DNA from: Gordonia polyisoprenivorans
GTDB lineage: Bacteria; Actinomycetota; Actinomycetes; Mycobacteriales; Mycobacteriaceae
Direction of reading: 5' to 3'
DNA: 64,000 bases
NCBI RefSeq assembly: GCF_017654315.1
Contig: NZ_CP072203.1
Location: forward strand, 5,084,001-5,148,000
Made by a program: the position numbers and the translations under genes. The notes under the pieces are model-generated. The model did no database searches. It worked only from the letters and a program-made list of their open reading frames with translations, and had not been told where the DNA came from. Each line of letters opens with the position of its first letter. Position 1 is the stretch's first letter. Positions 24,876 to 32,778 of the stretch are shown in pieces.

Positions 24876-26477
24876 TCAGTCGACGGTGGCGATGTCGCTG
24901 GTCTGGCGGCTGGTTGCGGCTCGGCCGATGGGTGTGACCGGCTTGGGATGCTCTTTTCCCCTGGGGTAGCAGGCGATTCCGACGAGGACCGTGATGGCGA
25001 TCGAGATCGGGCCGGCCCACCGCAGGATCGGCATGTCACCTGCGGGGTCGAAGATCTCGGTGCGCGGCCAGGCGAGGTTCACGACCATCAGTGCCCCGTA
25101 GATCACCGCTCCGAGATTCACGACGATGCCGAATCGCCCGAGCCCGAACAGCTTCTTGCCCTCGGCGTCGACCTCGACGGTCCCCTTCGGCCAGCCCTGT
25201 AGGCGTCGATACAGCATCGGTCCGGTGACCGCGAGGTAGGCCAGGTAGATCAGGATGATGCAGACACTCGCGAGGGTCGCGAAGATCGCCGGGTTGCCGA
25301 CGTTGACCAACAGGGTCGCGACGCAGAGCAGCCCGATCAGGATGGACGGCGCGATGGGGGTTCCGGTGCGGGAGTTGACATGTGCCAGTCGCGAGGAGAA
25401 GGGCAACCGGCCGTCGCGGGCCATCGAGAACATCAACCGCGAACACGCGGTCTGGATGGCCAGGGTGCAGATGAAGATCGCCACCGCGACGTCGCACAGC
25501 AGGACCTTGCCCCAGAAACCGCCGAGCACCGAATCCAGCACGTAGGGCAGGCCGCCGGTCGCGAGTTCGTCACCGAGTGTCGGAGCAGCCATCAGCGCGC
25601 CCAGAAGCATCAGGCCACCACCGATCGCCGAGACGGTCAGCGCCATCCGGATGGTGCGCGGTGCGACCCGTCGGGGGTTGCGGGTCTCCTCGGCGAGCTC
25701 GCCTGCCGACCCGAAGCCGACCATCACATATGCGGCCATCAGACCCGAGACGATGAACGCCCAGATGTAGCCGGGTTGCTGTCCGGGCAGCCCGGTGTCG
25801 AAGACGACGTCGGGGCCGCGCTTGGCGTGGGTGAACAGGGCCAGCACCACGGCGGTGACGCCGACGAGCTCACAGGTCACGCCGATGTTGTTGACGCGGC
25901 TCATCCACCGCACCCCGACGCAGTTGATCGCGGTGACGGCCACCAGCAGCACCGAACCGAGCAGGACGGCATTCGCCGCACCGGAGGTGCTGGTGAGCGT
26001 GGGGTCGTCGCCGATGATCTGGAAACCGGTCCACACGGCGGGCAGGACGACCTGCAGGGCGATCGCGGCCGCGGCGGCGGTGACGATCTGCGCGATCATC
26101 ATGAACCACCCGCCGAACCAGCCGACGACTTCTCCACCCATTCGGCGCGACCACTGGTAGATCGCACCCGAGATCGGGTAGCGGGCGGCGATCTCGGCGA
26201 AGCACAACGCCACCAGGAACTGGCCGCCGTAGACGATGGGCCAGGTCCAGAAGAAGGCGGGCCCGCCGAATCCGAAACCGAGACCGAACAATTGGAAGAT
26301 GGTCGTGAGGATCGAGACGAATGAGAAGCCGGCCGCGAACGAGGCGAACTTACCCAGCGAGCGGTGCAGCTGCTGGTCGTAGCCGAGCTCGAGGAGGTCG
26401 TCGGAGTCACCTGCGCCCGACGACGGTGAGGCGGGAGTCGGGGTGGGCTCCGGGGATGAGTGAGCGGTCATGGTCAT
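24876..26477 (-). CDS. APC-superfamily amino acid/urea-type permease
   Basis: 533 residues from the ATG at 26477 with AAGGA upstream. A polar N-terminus (about 45 residues) is followed by about 12 transmembrane segments, including FASFAAGFSFVSILTTIFQLF, GGWFMMIAQIVTAAAAAIAL and PSILIGLLCVATLLV. The family motif FAEIAARYPISGAIYQW and the GFGSAGELAEETRNPRRVAPR loop place it in the APC superfamily (amino acid/choline transporter). In similar clusters a permease of this group imports the substrate of the carboxylase. Here the likely cargo is urea, guanidine or a related small nitrogen compound. It is the first gene of the operon, facing the divergent TetR gene across two operator repeats. Confidence 0.85.
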   Translation of the reverse strand: MTMTAHSSPEPTPTPASPSSGAGDSDDLLELGYDQQLHRSLGKFASFAAGFSFVSILTTIFQLFGLGFGFGGPAFFWTWPIVYGGQFLVALCFAEIAARYPISGAIYQWSRRMGGEVVGWFGGWFMMIAQIVTAAAAAIALQVVLPAVWTGFQIIGDDPTLTSTSGAANAVLLGSVLLVAVTAINCVGVRWMSRVNNIGVTCELVGVTAVVLALFTHAKRGPDVVFDTGLPGQQPGYIWAFIVSGLMAAYVMVGFGSAGELAEETRNPRRVAPRTIRMALTVSAIGGGLMLLGALMAAPTLGDELATGGLPYVLDSVLGGFWGKVLLCDVAVAIFICTLAIQTACSRLMFSMARDGRLPFSSRLAHVNSRTGTPIAPSILIGLLCVATLLVNVGNPAIFATLASVCIILIYLAYLAVTGPMLYRRLQGWPKGTVEVDAEGKKLFGLGRFGIVVNLGAVIYGALMVVNLAWPRTEIFDPAGDMPILRWAGPISIAITVLVGIACYPRGKEHPKPVTPIGRAATSRQTSDIATVD

Positions 26478-26513
26478 GGCGATGTCCTTCGTAGGGCTCC
26501 CCGTCGAGCGCTG

Positions 26514-26533
26514 TATCTGTCAGTCGATAGATA
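26514..26533. promoter_or_regulatory. operator repeat 1 of the permease/TetR intergenic region
   Basis: TATCTGTC-AGTC-GATAGATA, imperfect palindrome with 7 of 8 paired positions. It lies 36 bp upstream of the permease ATG and is repeated 32 bp away, about three helical turns. It is probably bound by the divergent TetR protein. Confidence 0.55.
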
Positions 26534-26545
26534 ACTGCCCGTCTA

Positions 26546-26565
26546 TTTCTGTCGAATGATAGATA
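26546..26565. promoter_or_regulatory. operator repeat 2 of the permease/TetR intergenic region
   Basis: TTTCTGTC-GAAT-GATAGATA, second copy of the 26514 site with identical right half and spacing, 32 bp apart centre to centre. It is 121 bp from the TetR ATG. Paired sites suggest binding of two regulator dimers on one DNA face. No guanidine-I riboswitch motif was seen in the 209-bp gap. Confidence 0.55.
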
Positions 26566-26686
26566 TGTTGCGGGCGGGGAAACCCCTGTGACAGCCGTGT
26601 TACGCACCGTTGCGTTAGGCTGATTCTGTCGCGAAACCGACCAGCATGCAGCTTTACGAGGAGCCGACCGCGAGGAGCCAGCCGCC

Positions 26687-27319
26687 ATGTCCCGTACCGC
26701 GCCACCCCGCGGCACCGGCCCCGGGCGGCCCCGCCTGACCGAGCCCAAGCGGCGCGGAGCCACCGCACGCGAGGAGATCCTCGACGCCGCCGGCGAGTTG
26801 TTCGTCCGACACGGCTACAGCGGTACCTCGACGCGGATGATCGCCGACGCGGTCGGGATTCGGCAGGCCTCGCTCTACCACTACTTCAAGAACAAGGACG
26901 ACATCCTCGCCGCGTTGCTGGACACAACCGTCGTCGGATCGCTCGAGACCGCACGCGAGCTACTCGATTCCGACGCACCCGCCCTCGACCGGCTCCTGGA
27001 ACTGGCACGCATCGACGCCCAGCAACTGGTCGACGCACGCTGGAATCTCGGCTCGCTCTACCTGCTACCCGAGGTTGCCGACGATCGATACGCCCACTTC
27101 CGTTCCGCCCGACAGGAATTGGCCGGAGCGTACGAGTCGCTGGCCGCCGAGGCGCTCGACGACCCCACCGACATGCGCCGACTACTTCCCTTCCGCCTCG
27201 TCGAATCGGTCATCATGCTGCGTTCCGACGAGCAACGCGGCGAACTCGGTGATCACACCGTCGCCGCGCTCATCGACACCATCGTCGGTGCGATCCGCGT
27301 GCTGCTCGCTGCGCCGTGA
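26687..27319 (+). CDS. TetR-family regulator of the permease/carboxylase cluster
   Basis: 210 residues from the ATG at 26687. A Pro/Arg-rich start is followed by the HTH: REEILDAAGELFVRHGYSGTST and MIADAVGIRQASLYHYFKNKDDIL (about 27-73). The C-terminal domain is of the TetR_C helical type with no recognised ligand. It is divergent from the permease gene, and two near-identical palindromes lie between them, so it probably represses the nitrogen-compound cluster and possibly itself. A MarR gene follows 117 bp downstream on the same strand but looks independent. Confidence 0.85.
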   Translation: MSRTAPPRGTGPGRPRLTEPKRRGATAREEILDAAGELFVRHGYSGTSTRMIADAVGIRQASLYHYFKNKDDILAALLDTTVVGSLETARELLDSDAPALDRLLELARIDAQQLVDARWNLGSLYLLPEVADDRYAHFRSARQELAGAYESLAAEALDDPTDMRRLLPFRLVESVIMLRSDEQRGELGDHTVAALIDTIVGAIRVLLAAP

Positions 27320-27436
27320 CGCCGGGGCCGGGCGCCGTCGACCCACCTGTGCCGACCGATCTCGGGCCCTCCCGTGCGTGGCGACCAGGGCGATCAGTCG
27401 CCACGGCACACCGGGTGCCGGGATAGGGTATGACGC

Positions 27437-27940
27437 ATGGCAGGCCGGAGCATGCGTTTCGATCCCATCGCCGAGGCGAAGGACAACTGGGCCTCGGCCG
27501 GATGGGGTGACGTCGCCGACGGAATGGTCGCGGTCACCTCGGTGATGCGCGCCCACCAGATTCTCTTGGCGCGCGTCGAGACAGCCTTGCGCCCTTACGA
27601 TTTGACGTTCTCTCGCTTCGAGTTGCTCCGTCTGCTCGCGTTCTCGCGGCACGGCGCCCTGCCGATCACCAAGGCCAGCGACCGACTCCAGGTCCACGTC
27701 ACCAGCGTCACCCACGCGATCCGTCGACTCGAGGAGGCGAAGCTGGTCCGGCGCCTGCCCCATCCCACCGACGGACGCACCACACTGGTGGAGATCACCG
27801 ACCTGGGGCGCTCCACCGTCGAAGACGCCACGACGACACTCAATCGCGAGGTGTTCGCCGACGTCGGCATGGACCGCGACGAGATCCGCGGCTTGGTCGG
27901 TGCCATCCACTCGCTGCGTCATCACGCGGGGGATTTCTGA
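27437..27940 (+). CDS. MarR-family transcriptional regulator
   Basis: 167 residues from the ATG at 27437. A dimerisation helix (MVAVTSVMRAHQILLARVETALRPYDLTFSRFELLRLLAFS) precedes a winged HTH (ITKASDRLQVHVTSVTHAIRRLEEAKLVRRLPHPTDGRTTLVEITDLG), with the typical wing D-GRTT-V-I-T at about 113-124. The target is not evident: no divergent gene, and the next gene is convergent. The 117-bp upstream region has no clear operator. Such regulators often control efflux, aromatic catabolism or stress genes; that is family knowledge only. Confidence 0.85.
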   Translation: MAGRSMRFDPIAEAKDNWASAGWGDVADGMVAVTSVMRAHQILLARVETALRPYDLTFSRFELLRLLAFSRHGALPITKASDRLQVHVTSVTHAIRRLEEAKLVRRLPHPTDGRTTLVEITDLGRSTVEDATTTLNREVFADVGMDRDEIRGLVGAIHSLRHHAGDF

Positions 27941-27960
27941 CGGTGGTCGTCGCGCCGGCC

Positions 27961-28010
27961 GATCAGTATGACAATTCCGCCGAATTCCGGGCGAAACGTC
28001 ATACTGATCA
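27961..28010. repeat. 50-bp palindromic element, copy 1
   Basis: Perfect 12-bp arms GATCAGTATGAC (27961-27972) and GTCATACTGATC (27998-28009) around a 25-base centre with ATTCCG motifs. The stop codon of the DUF559 gene lies inside the right arm. A closely related copy lies at the other end of that gene (28926-28982). It may serve as a bidirectional terminator between convergent genes. Confidence 0.75.
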
Positions 28011-28877
28011 CGCCGCCGACGAGCGCAGGGCAGCCGCGACCTCCGCGGCAACCTGGTCGGGGCGATCGATGAGGTCGGCCCACGTGTAGTTGAGTACCTG
28101 CCAGCCGGACCGAATCAGGGCATTGCGTTTGGTGCGATCACGCTGAAAGGCGACCGCGTCACGGTGGTAGGCGAAACCATCGATTTCCACCGCGACCTTC
28201 TGGTCGGGAAACGCGAAGTCGATCACGTACCCGCACGCCGGCAGGTTCGCCACCCAGCCGGAAACACCGGCCGCACGAAAGATCTTCACGGTGAGCCGCT
28301 CCGCTTGCGACCGCGCGCCGTCGCCGATGAGCCTCAAGTAGGCCGACGTCTTGGCCGCGCCATGCCGCTTCGGGTAACGGGCATGAACGTCGGCGAGGGA
28401 CTCAGGGGTCACCCGCCCGGACAGCAATGCCGAGTCCATGAACGACAGTCCCAGGGCAACTGACGCTTCGAGCACCGTGAGGTCTGCCGCCGTCGTCCGA
28501 AGGCCGTCGTGCACGACGATGTCGTCGTCATGGAGTTCGCGATAACGGGTCACCGCCGTCGCCGATGATCGGCGAGCGCGGCCTCGGGTCTGAGTGAAGA
28601 CCAGGTGTTTTCGCGGTTCCTCGGAGCACAAGCCGAGCCACCACGCTGCCGCCGCGCCACCCAGAACGGCATTCCTGTGCACCGAGAGCACCGCGATCCG
28701 CGCTTGCGCCCGAGGACCCCGGGCGTGTCCGGCGACAAGGTGAACGCCGTGCGCCACTTCTTTCCACGCGCCGGACGCCACGCGCCGCGCGATGGCCGAC
28801 TCGCTCACACCGCAGTCCAGCGCTTCTCTTGTGGTGAACACGCCGTCGCGACGGACCGACAACTCGTGAATGTCCAT
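28008..28877 (-). CDS. DUF559/Vsr-like nuclease-domain protein with AbiEi-type N-terminal domain
   Basis: 289 residues from the ATG at 28877; an ATG 12 codons upstream is also in frame, and neither has a good ribosome site. The N-terminal part (DIHELSVRRDGVFTTREALDCGVSESAIARRVASGAW) resembles the wHTH of AbiEi-family antitoxin-like proteins. The C-terminal part (about 205-285), with VIDFAFPDQKVAVEIDGFAYH, then RDRTKRNALIRSGWQVLNYTWADL, matches the PD-(D/E)xK DUF559 fold (D..E-x-D and a following K/R). Such solitary proteins are common in actinobacteria; their role (DNA repair, defence or a defunct element) is not established. The gene is bracketed by two near-identical palindromes, and its stop codon lies within one of them. 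Confidence 0.75.
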   Translation of the reverse strand: MDIHELSVRRDGVFTTREALDCGVSESAIARRVASGAWKEVAHGVHLVAGHARGPRAQARIAVLSVHRNAVLGGAAAAWWLGLCSEEPRKHLVFTQTRGRARRSSATAVTRYRELHDDDIVVHDGLRTTAADLTVLEASVALGLSFMDSALLSGRVTPESLADVHARYPKRHGAAKTSAYLRLIGDGARSQAERLTVKIFRAAGVSGWVANLPACGYVIDFAFPDQKVAVEIDGFAYHRDAVAFQRDRTKRNALIRSGWQVLNYTWADLIDRPDQVAAEVAAALRSSAA

Positions 28878-28925
28878 GGGGATTGGACGCGAGCGGACCG
28901 CATCCGGTTCCATCGGCGACGTCGT

Positions 28926-28982
28926 CGTTGATCAGTATGACGTTTCGCCCGGATTCCGGAGGAAACGTCATACTGATCAACG
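28926..28982. repeat. 57-bp palindromic element, copy 2
   Basis: 21-bp perfect arms; the cores TTGATCAGTATGACGTTTC (28928-28946) and GAAACGTCATACTGATCAA (28962-28980) flank a 15-base loop GCCCGGATTCCGGAG. It lies between the mmsB stop and the DUF559 start, both on the minus strand, and could terminate the valine operon. Its outer sequence equals copy 1 at 27961-28010. Confidence 0.8.
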
Positions 28983-28989
28983 GGTCAAC

Positions 28990-29859
28990 TCAACGCAAGG
29001 TCTCGATGATCGCCGAGAAGTCCAGTCCCGCGTTCTGCTCGGCGAAGGCCCGATACAGTTGTGCCGCATGGGTTCCCAGCGGTGCGCGGGAACCGGTGTC
29101 GGCGATGGCGTCCATGGCCAGGCCGAGGTCCTTGTTCATCAACGCGGTGGCGAAGCCGGGCTTGAACTCGTTGTTGGCCGGCGACGCCGGCTGCGGGCCG
29201 GGCACCGGACAGTTGGTCTCGATGGCCCAGCAATTGCCGGTCGCTCCGGTGACGACGTCGTAGAGCGCCTGATCGGAGAGGCCGAGTTTCTCGGCGAGGA
29301 CGAAGGCCTCGCCGACCGCGATCTGCTGCACGGCCAACAGCATGTTGTTGCAGACCTTCGCGGCCTGTCCGGCACCGGTGTCACCGCAGTGGATGATCTT
29401 GCCCGCCATGGGATCCAGGGTGGTGCGCGCCGCGGCGAAGGCCTCCTCGCTGCCGCCGACCATGAACGCCAGGGTGCCCGCGGTCGCGCCCTTTACACCT
29501 CCCGACACCGGGGCGTCGACCTGCGCGAAGCCGAGATCCCCTGCGCGTGAATTGATCTCACGGGCATCGGCGACCGAGATCGTCGAGCTGTCGATGAACA
29601 GCGTTCCGGTGGCACTCGCCGGGAGGACCTCGTCGTAGAGTTGCTTGACGATTGCGCCGCTGGGCAGCATCGTGATCACGACCTGCGCCACCGCGACGGC
29701 TTCCACCGCGGTCGGGAAGGTCTCGACGCCGCTCTCCTGCGCCGCTTTCACCGCCTCGGGCACCGGATCGAAGCCGTGCACCGTGTGCCCGGCCTTGACC
29801 AGGTTCGCCGCCATCGGCCCACCCATGTTGCCCAGTCCCAGAAAGGCGATCGTCGTCAT
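28990..29859 (-). CDS. mmsB: 3-hydroxyisobutyrate dehydrogenase
   Basis: 289 residues. N-terminal NAD-binding motif AFLGLGNMGGPMAANLVKAGH, substrate loop DAPVSGGVKGATAGTLAFMVGG (about 117-138) and the catalytic Lys in GAGQAAKVCNNMLLAVQQI (about residue 165) identify the beta-hydroxyacid dehydrogenase family. It oxidises 3-hydroxyisobutyrate to methylmalonate semialdehyde in valine degradation. It is downstream of acyl-CoA dehydrogenase and mmsA in the same direction, consistent with one operon. The palindrome just beyond its stop may terminate transcription. Confidence 0.92.
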   Translation of the reverse strand: MTTIAFLGLGNMGGPMAANLVKAGHTVHGFDPVPEAVKAAQESGVETFPTAVEAVAVAQVVITMLPSGAIVKQLYDEVLPASATGTLFIDSSTISVADAREINSRAGDLGFAQVDAPVSGGVKGATAGTLAFMVGGSEEAFAAARTTLDPMAGKIIHCGDTGAGQAAKVCNNMLLAVQQIAVGEAFVLAEKLGLSDQALYDVVTGATGNCWAIETNCPVPGPQPASPANNEFKPGFATALMNKDLGLAMDAIADTGSRAPLGTHAAQLYRAFAEQNAGLDFSAIIETLR

Positions 29860-29892
29860 TGTCGAATCTCCATATCGAATCTCTCGGTGATG

Positions 29893-31056
29893 TCAGTTCG
29901 AGAAGCGCGACGCGATGGACCGACCCACCACGACTCGCATGATCTCGTTGGTCCCCTCCAGGATGCGGTGCACGCGCAGATCCCGGACGATTTTCTCGAT
30001 TCCGTACTCGGCCAGGTAGCCGTAGCCGCCGTGCAACTGCAGCGCCTGGTCGGCGACGGTGTAGCACGAGTCGGTGACGTAGCGCTTGGCCATCGCACAC
30101 TGTTCGACCTTGTCCGGGGCGCCGGCGTCGAGTGCGCTCGCCGCGTGCCACAGCATCAGGCGCGCGGTTTGCAGTGAGGTCGCCATGTCGGCCAGCGTGA
30201 ACCGGATAGTCGACTCGTCGATCAGCGCCGCCCCGAAGGCTTTTCGGGAGGCGACGTAGGCGGCCGCCTTGTCGAAGGCCGCCTGCGCACCACCCAACGA
30301 CGACGCCGCGATGTTGAGCCGGCCGCCGTTGAGGCCGTTCATCGCGATACCGAATCCGATGCCCTCGGTGTTACCGAGGAGGCTGGTCGCCGGAACCCGC
30401 ACCTCGTCGAGGATCACTTGCGCGGTGGGTTGGGCGTGCCACCCCATCTTGTGTTCCTGGGCACCGAAACTCAGCCCCGGCATGTCCTTCTCGACGAGGA
30501 AGGTGGAGATGCCCTTGGGCCCGGCATCCCCGGTCCGCGCCATCACGACGTAGAGATCCGACGAACCCGCACCGGAGATGAACTGTTTGACGCCGGTGAG
30601 AACGTACTCGTCCCCGACCCGCTCGGCACGGGTCGACAACGCTGCCGCGTCCGAACCGGCACCCGGCTCGGTGAGGCAGTAACTGGCGACGGTGTCCATG
30701 TTCGCCAGCCGCGGAACCCACTGTGCGCGTTGTTCATCGGTGCCGTACTCGTCGACCATCCACGTACACATGTTGTGGATGGACAGGAAGGCGGCGACCG
30801 CCGGATCGGCGTAGGCGAGTTGTTCGAAGATCCGGACGCCGTCCAGTCGGCGGAGCCCACTACCACCGGCATCCTCGGCACAGTAGATCGCACCCATGCC
30901 GAGCTGCGCGGCCTCGCGCAGCTCGGCGACCGGGAAGTGGTTGTCGGCGTCCCACCTCAGGGCATGGGGGGCAATGCGTTTCGCGGCGAAGTCGGCCGCG
31001 GTCTCGACGATGACACGCTCGTCGGTGTCGAGACCGGAGTCCACGAAGGTCGTCAT
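29893..31056 (-). CDS. acyl-CoA dehydrogenase (probable isobutyryl-CoA dehydrogenase)
   Basis: 387 residues. FAD/substrate segments include SYCLTEPGAGSDAAAL (about 127-142), FISGAGSSDLYVVMART and HKMGWHAQPTAQVILDEVRVP. The C-terminal GGYGYLAEYGIEKIVRDLRVHRILEGTNEIMR holds the catalytic-base Glu of short-chain acyl-CoA dehydrogenases (in ILEGTNEIMR). Position between mmsA and mmsB points to isobutyryl-CoA to methacrylyl-CoA in valine catabolism. It begins 6 bp after the mmsA stop. An enoyl-CoA hydratase and hydroxyisobutyryl-CoA hydrolase are not in the window. Confidence 0.88.
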   Translation of the reverse strand: MTTFVDSGLDTDERVIVETAADFAAKRIAPHALRWDADNHFPVAELREAAQLGMGAIYCAEDAGGSGLRRLDGVRIFEQLAYADPAVAAFLSIHNMCTWMVDEYGTDEQRAQWVPRLANMDTVASYCLTEPGAGSDAAALSTRAERVGDEYVLTGVKQFISGAGSSDLYVVMARTGDAGPKGISTFLVEKDMPGLSFGAQEHKMGWHAQPTAQVILDEVRVPATSLLGNTEGIGFGIAMNGLNGGRLNIAASSLGGAQAAFDKAAAYVASRKAFGAALIDESTIRFTLADMATSLQTARLMLWHAASALDAGAPDKVEQCAMAKRYVTDSCYTVADQALQLHGGYGYLAEYGIEKIVRDLRVHRILEGTNEIMRVVVGRSIASRFSN

Positions 31057-31062
31057 CGCCGA

Positions 31063-32592
31063 TCAGTCCATCGTCGGGATGACGAACTCCGCGCCGTCCT
31101 TGATGCCCGACGGCCAGCGTGAGGTGACGGTCTTGGTCTTGGTGTAGAACTGGATCGACGCGGGACCGTGCTGGTTGAGGTCGCCGAAGCCCGACCGCTT
31201 CCAGCCGCCGAAGGTGTAGTAGGCCACCGGAACCGGGATGGGAACGTTCACCCCGACCATGCCCACCTCGACGCGGGCGGTGAAGTCGCGGGCGGCGTCA
31301 CCGTCCTGGGTGAAGATCGCGACACCGTTGCCGTACTGGTGATCCGAGGCTAGGGCGAGCGCCTCGTCGTAGTCGGCGGCGCGCACGATGGCCAGCACCG
31401 GCCCGAAGATCTCGTCGGTGTAGATCGACATGTCCTTGGTGACATGATCGAACAGCGTCGGGCCGATGAAGAAGCCGTTGGACAGGTCCTCGTCACCGAA
31501 GGTCTGCTCGTTGCTGCCCCGCTCCCGACCGTCGATCACCAGGTCGGCACCCTCCTCGACACCCTTGCCGATGTAGGTGCGCACCCGCTCGAGTGCGGCT
31601 GCGGTCACCAGCGGCCCGTAGTCTGCCTTCGGGTCGAGTGAGTGTCCGACGCGCAACGCGTTGACCTTGTCGACGAGCTTGGCGCGCAACCGTTCTGCGG
31701 TCTGTTCCCCGACCGGCACGGCCACGCTGATCGCCATGCACCGCTCCCCGGCGCTGCCGTAGCCGGCGCCGATCAATGCATCGACGACCTGATCGAGGTT
31801 GGCGTCGGGCATGATGATCATGTGGTTCTTGGCGCCACCGAAGCACTGCGAACGCTTACCGTTCGCCGCGGCGGTGGAGTAGATGTACTGCGCGATGTCG
31901 GAGCTGCCGACGAAGCCGAGTGCCTTGACGTCGGGGTGATCGAGCAGCGCGTCGACGGCCTCCTTGTCGCCATGGACGACCTGGAACACACCGTCGGGAA
32001 GTCCTGCCTCGGTGAACAATTCGGCGAGGCGGACCGGAACCGACGGGTCCCGCTCACTGGGCTTGAGGATGAAGGCGTTACCGCAGGCGAGCGCCGGGCC
32101 GGCCTTCCACAGCGGGATCATCGCCGGGAAGTTGAACGGGGTGATGCCGGCGACCACACCGAGGGGCTGACGAATCGAGTGCACGTCGATGCCCGACCCG
32201 GCGCCCTCGGTGAACTCACCCTTGATCAGATGCGGGATGCCGATCGCGAATTCGATGACCTCGATGCCGCGCTGGATGTCGCCGAGGGCATCGGCGTGGG
32301 TCTTGCCGTGCTCGAGCGAGAGCGTGGTGGCGATCTCGTCGGCGTTCTTGTTCACGAGATCGACGAAACGCATCAGCACCCGGGCGCGCCGCTGCGGATT
32401 CCACGCCGCCCACTCCAGCTGGGCCTTCTTGGCCGTGTCGACCGCCTTGGCCACGTCGTCGGTGCTGGCGAGCGGGACCTGTGCGGCGATGGCGCCGGTG
32501 CTCGGATTGAAGACGTCGGCGAAGCGACCGCCGTCGGCGGGCACCTTGGTGCCGTTGAGGTAGTGCGGGATGGAGGTGGTGGTTGTACTCAC
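31063..32592 (-). CDS. mmsA: CoA-acylating methylmalonate-semialdehyde dehydrogenase
   Basis: 509 residues from a GTG at 32592 with AGGTGA 7 bases upstream. It is an aldehyde dehydrogenase: SIRQPLGVVAGITPFNFPAM (NAD-binding), GFVGSSDIAQYIYSTAAANGKRSQCFGGAKNH, and catalytic Cys in GYGSAGERCMAIS. The absence of the usual catalytic Glu and the GAKNH motif fit the CoA-dependent MmsA type, which turns methylmalonate semialdehyde into propionyl-CoA. It is the first gene of the valine-catabolic set (mmsA, acyl-CoA dehydrogenase, mmsB). Confidence 0.93.
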   Translation of the reverse strand: MSTTTTSIPHYLNGTKVPADGGRFADVFNPSTGAIAAQVPLASTDDVAKAVDTAKKAQLEWAAWNPQRRARVLMRFVDLVNKNADEIATTLSLEHGKTHADALGDIQRGIEVIEFAIGIPHLIKGEFTEGAGSGIDVHSIRQPLGVVAGITPFNFPAMIPLWKAGPALACGNAFILKPSERDPSVPVRLAELFTEAGLPDGVFQVVHGDKEAVDALLDHPDVKALGFVGSSDIAQYIYSTAAANGKRSQCFGGAKNHMIIMPDANLDQVVDALIGAGYGSAGERCMAISVAVPVGEQTAERLRAKLVDKVNALRVGHSLDPKADYGPLVTAAALERVRTYIGKGVEEGADLVIDGRERGSNEQTFGDEDLSNGFFIGPTLFDHVTKDMSIYTDEIFGPVLAIVRAADYDEALALASDHQYGNGVAIFTQDGDAARDFTARVEVGMVGVNVPIPVPVAYYTFGGWKRSGFGDLNQHGPASIQFYTKTKTVTSRWPSGIKDGAEFVIPTMD

Positions 32593-32639
32593 CGCGAGAT
32601 CACCTGGACTTCTGCTCGGGGATTCTGGGGACAGCCCCA

Positions 32640-32667
32640 ATACTAGGACATCCAAGTAATTGCGCAA
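32640..32667 (-). promoter_or_regulatory. possible mmsA promoter
   Basis: On the minus strand, TTGCGC (32667-32662) and TAGTAT (32645-32640) are spaced by 16 bp, about 50 bp upstream of the mmsA GTG. This fits a weak housekeeping promoter. No experiment supports the start site. Confidence 0.35.
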
Positions 32668-32741
32668 GGGCCCCCCGTCACGAAGCGGCGGCGACTGTGG
32701 TGAGCGGCACCAAGCGGACCGGATGGTGGAGCACTCGTGAA

Positions 32742-32760
32742 TTAGGGTAGCCTTGCCATG
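32742..32760 (+). promoter_or_regulatory. IdeR/DtxR-like iron box upstream of flavodoxin
   Basis: TTAGGGTAGCCTTGCCATG matches 13 of 19 positions of the iron-box consensus TTAGGTTAGSCTAACCTAA, nearly all in the left half and centre. It ends 18 bases before the flavodoxin ATG. Iron repression of a flavodoxin would make physiological sense. Confidence 0.45.
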
Positions 32761-32778
32761 TTTTCCGAAGGGAGTCCC

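Noticed and set aside
23984..25039. Longer start for the larger DUF1989 gene
   Set aside because: The extra 73 codons overlap the permease gene end and are Ser/Pro/Arg-rich; the ATG at 24820 has a good ribosome site.
26478..26686. Guanidine-I (ykkC) riboswitch before the permease
   Set aside because: None of the conserved ykkC core sequences is visible; palindromic protein-binding sites explain the region better.
28008..28982. Insertion sequence around the DUF559 gene
   Set aside because: No transposase or target-site duplication is visible; the palindromes are recorded as repeats instead.
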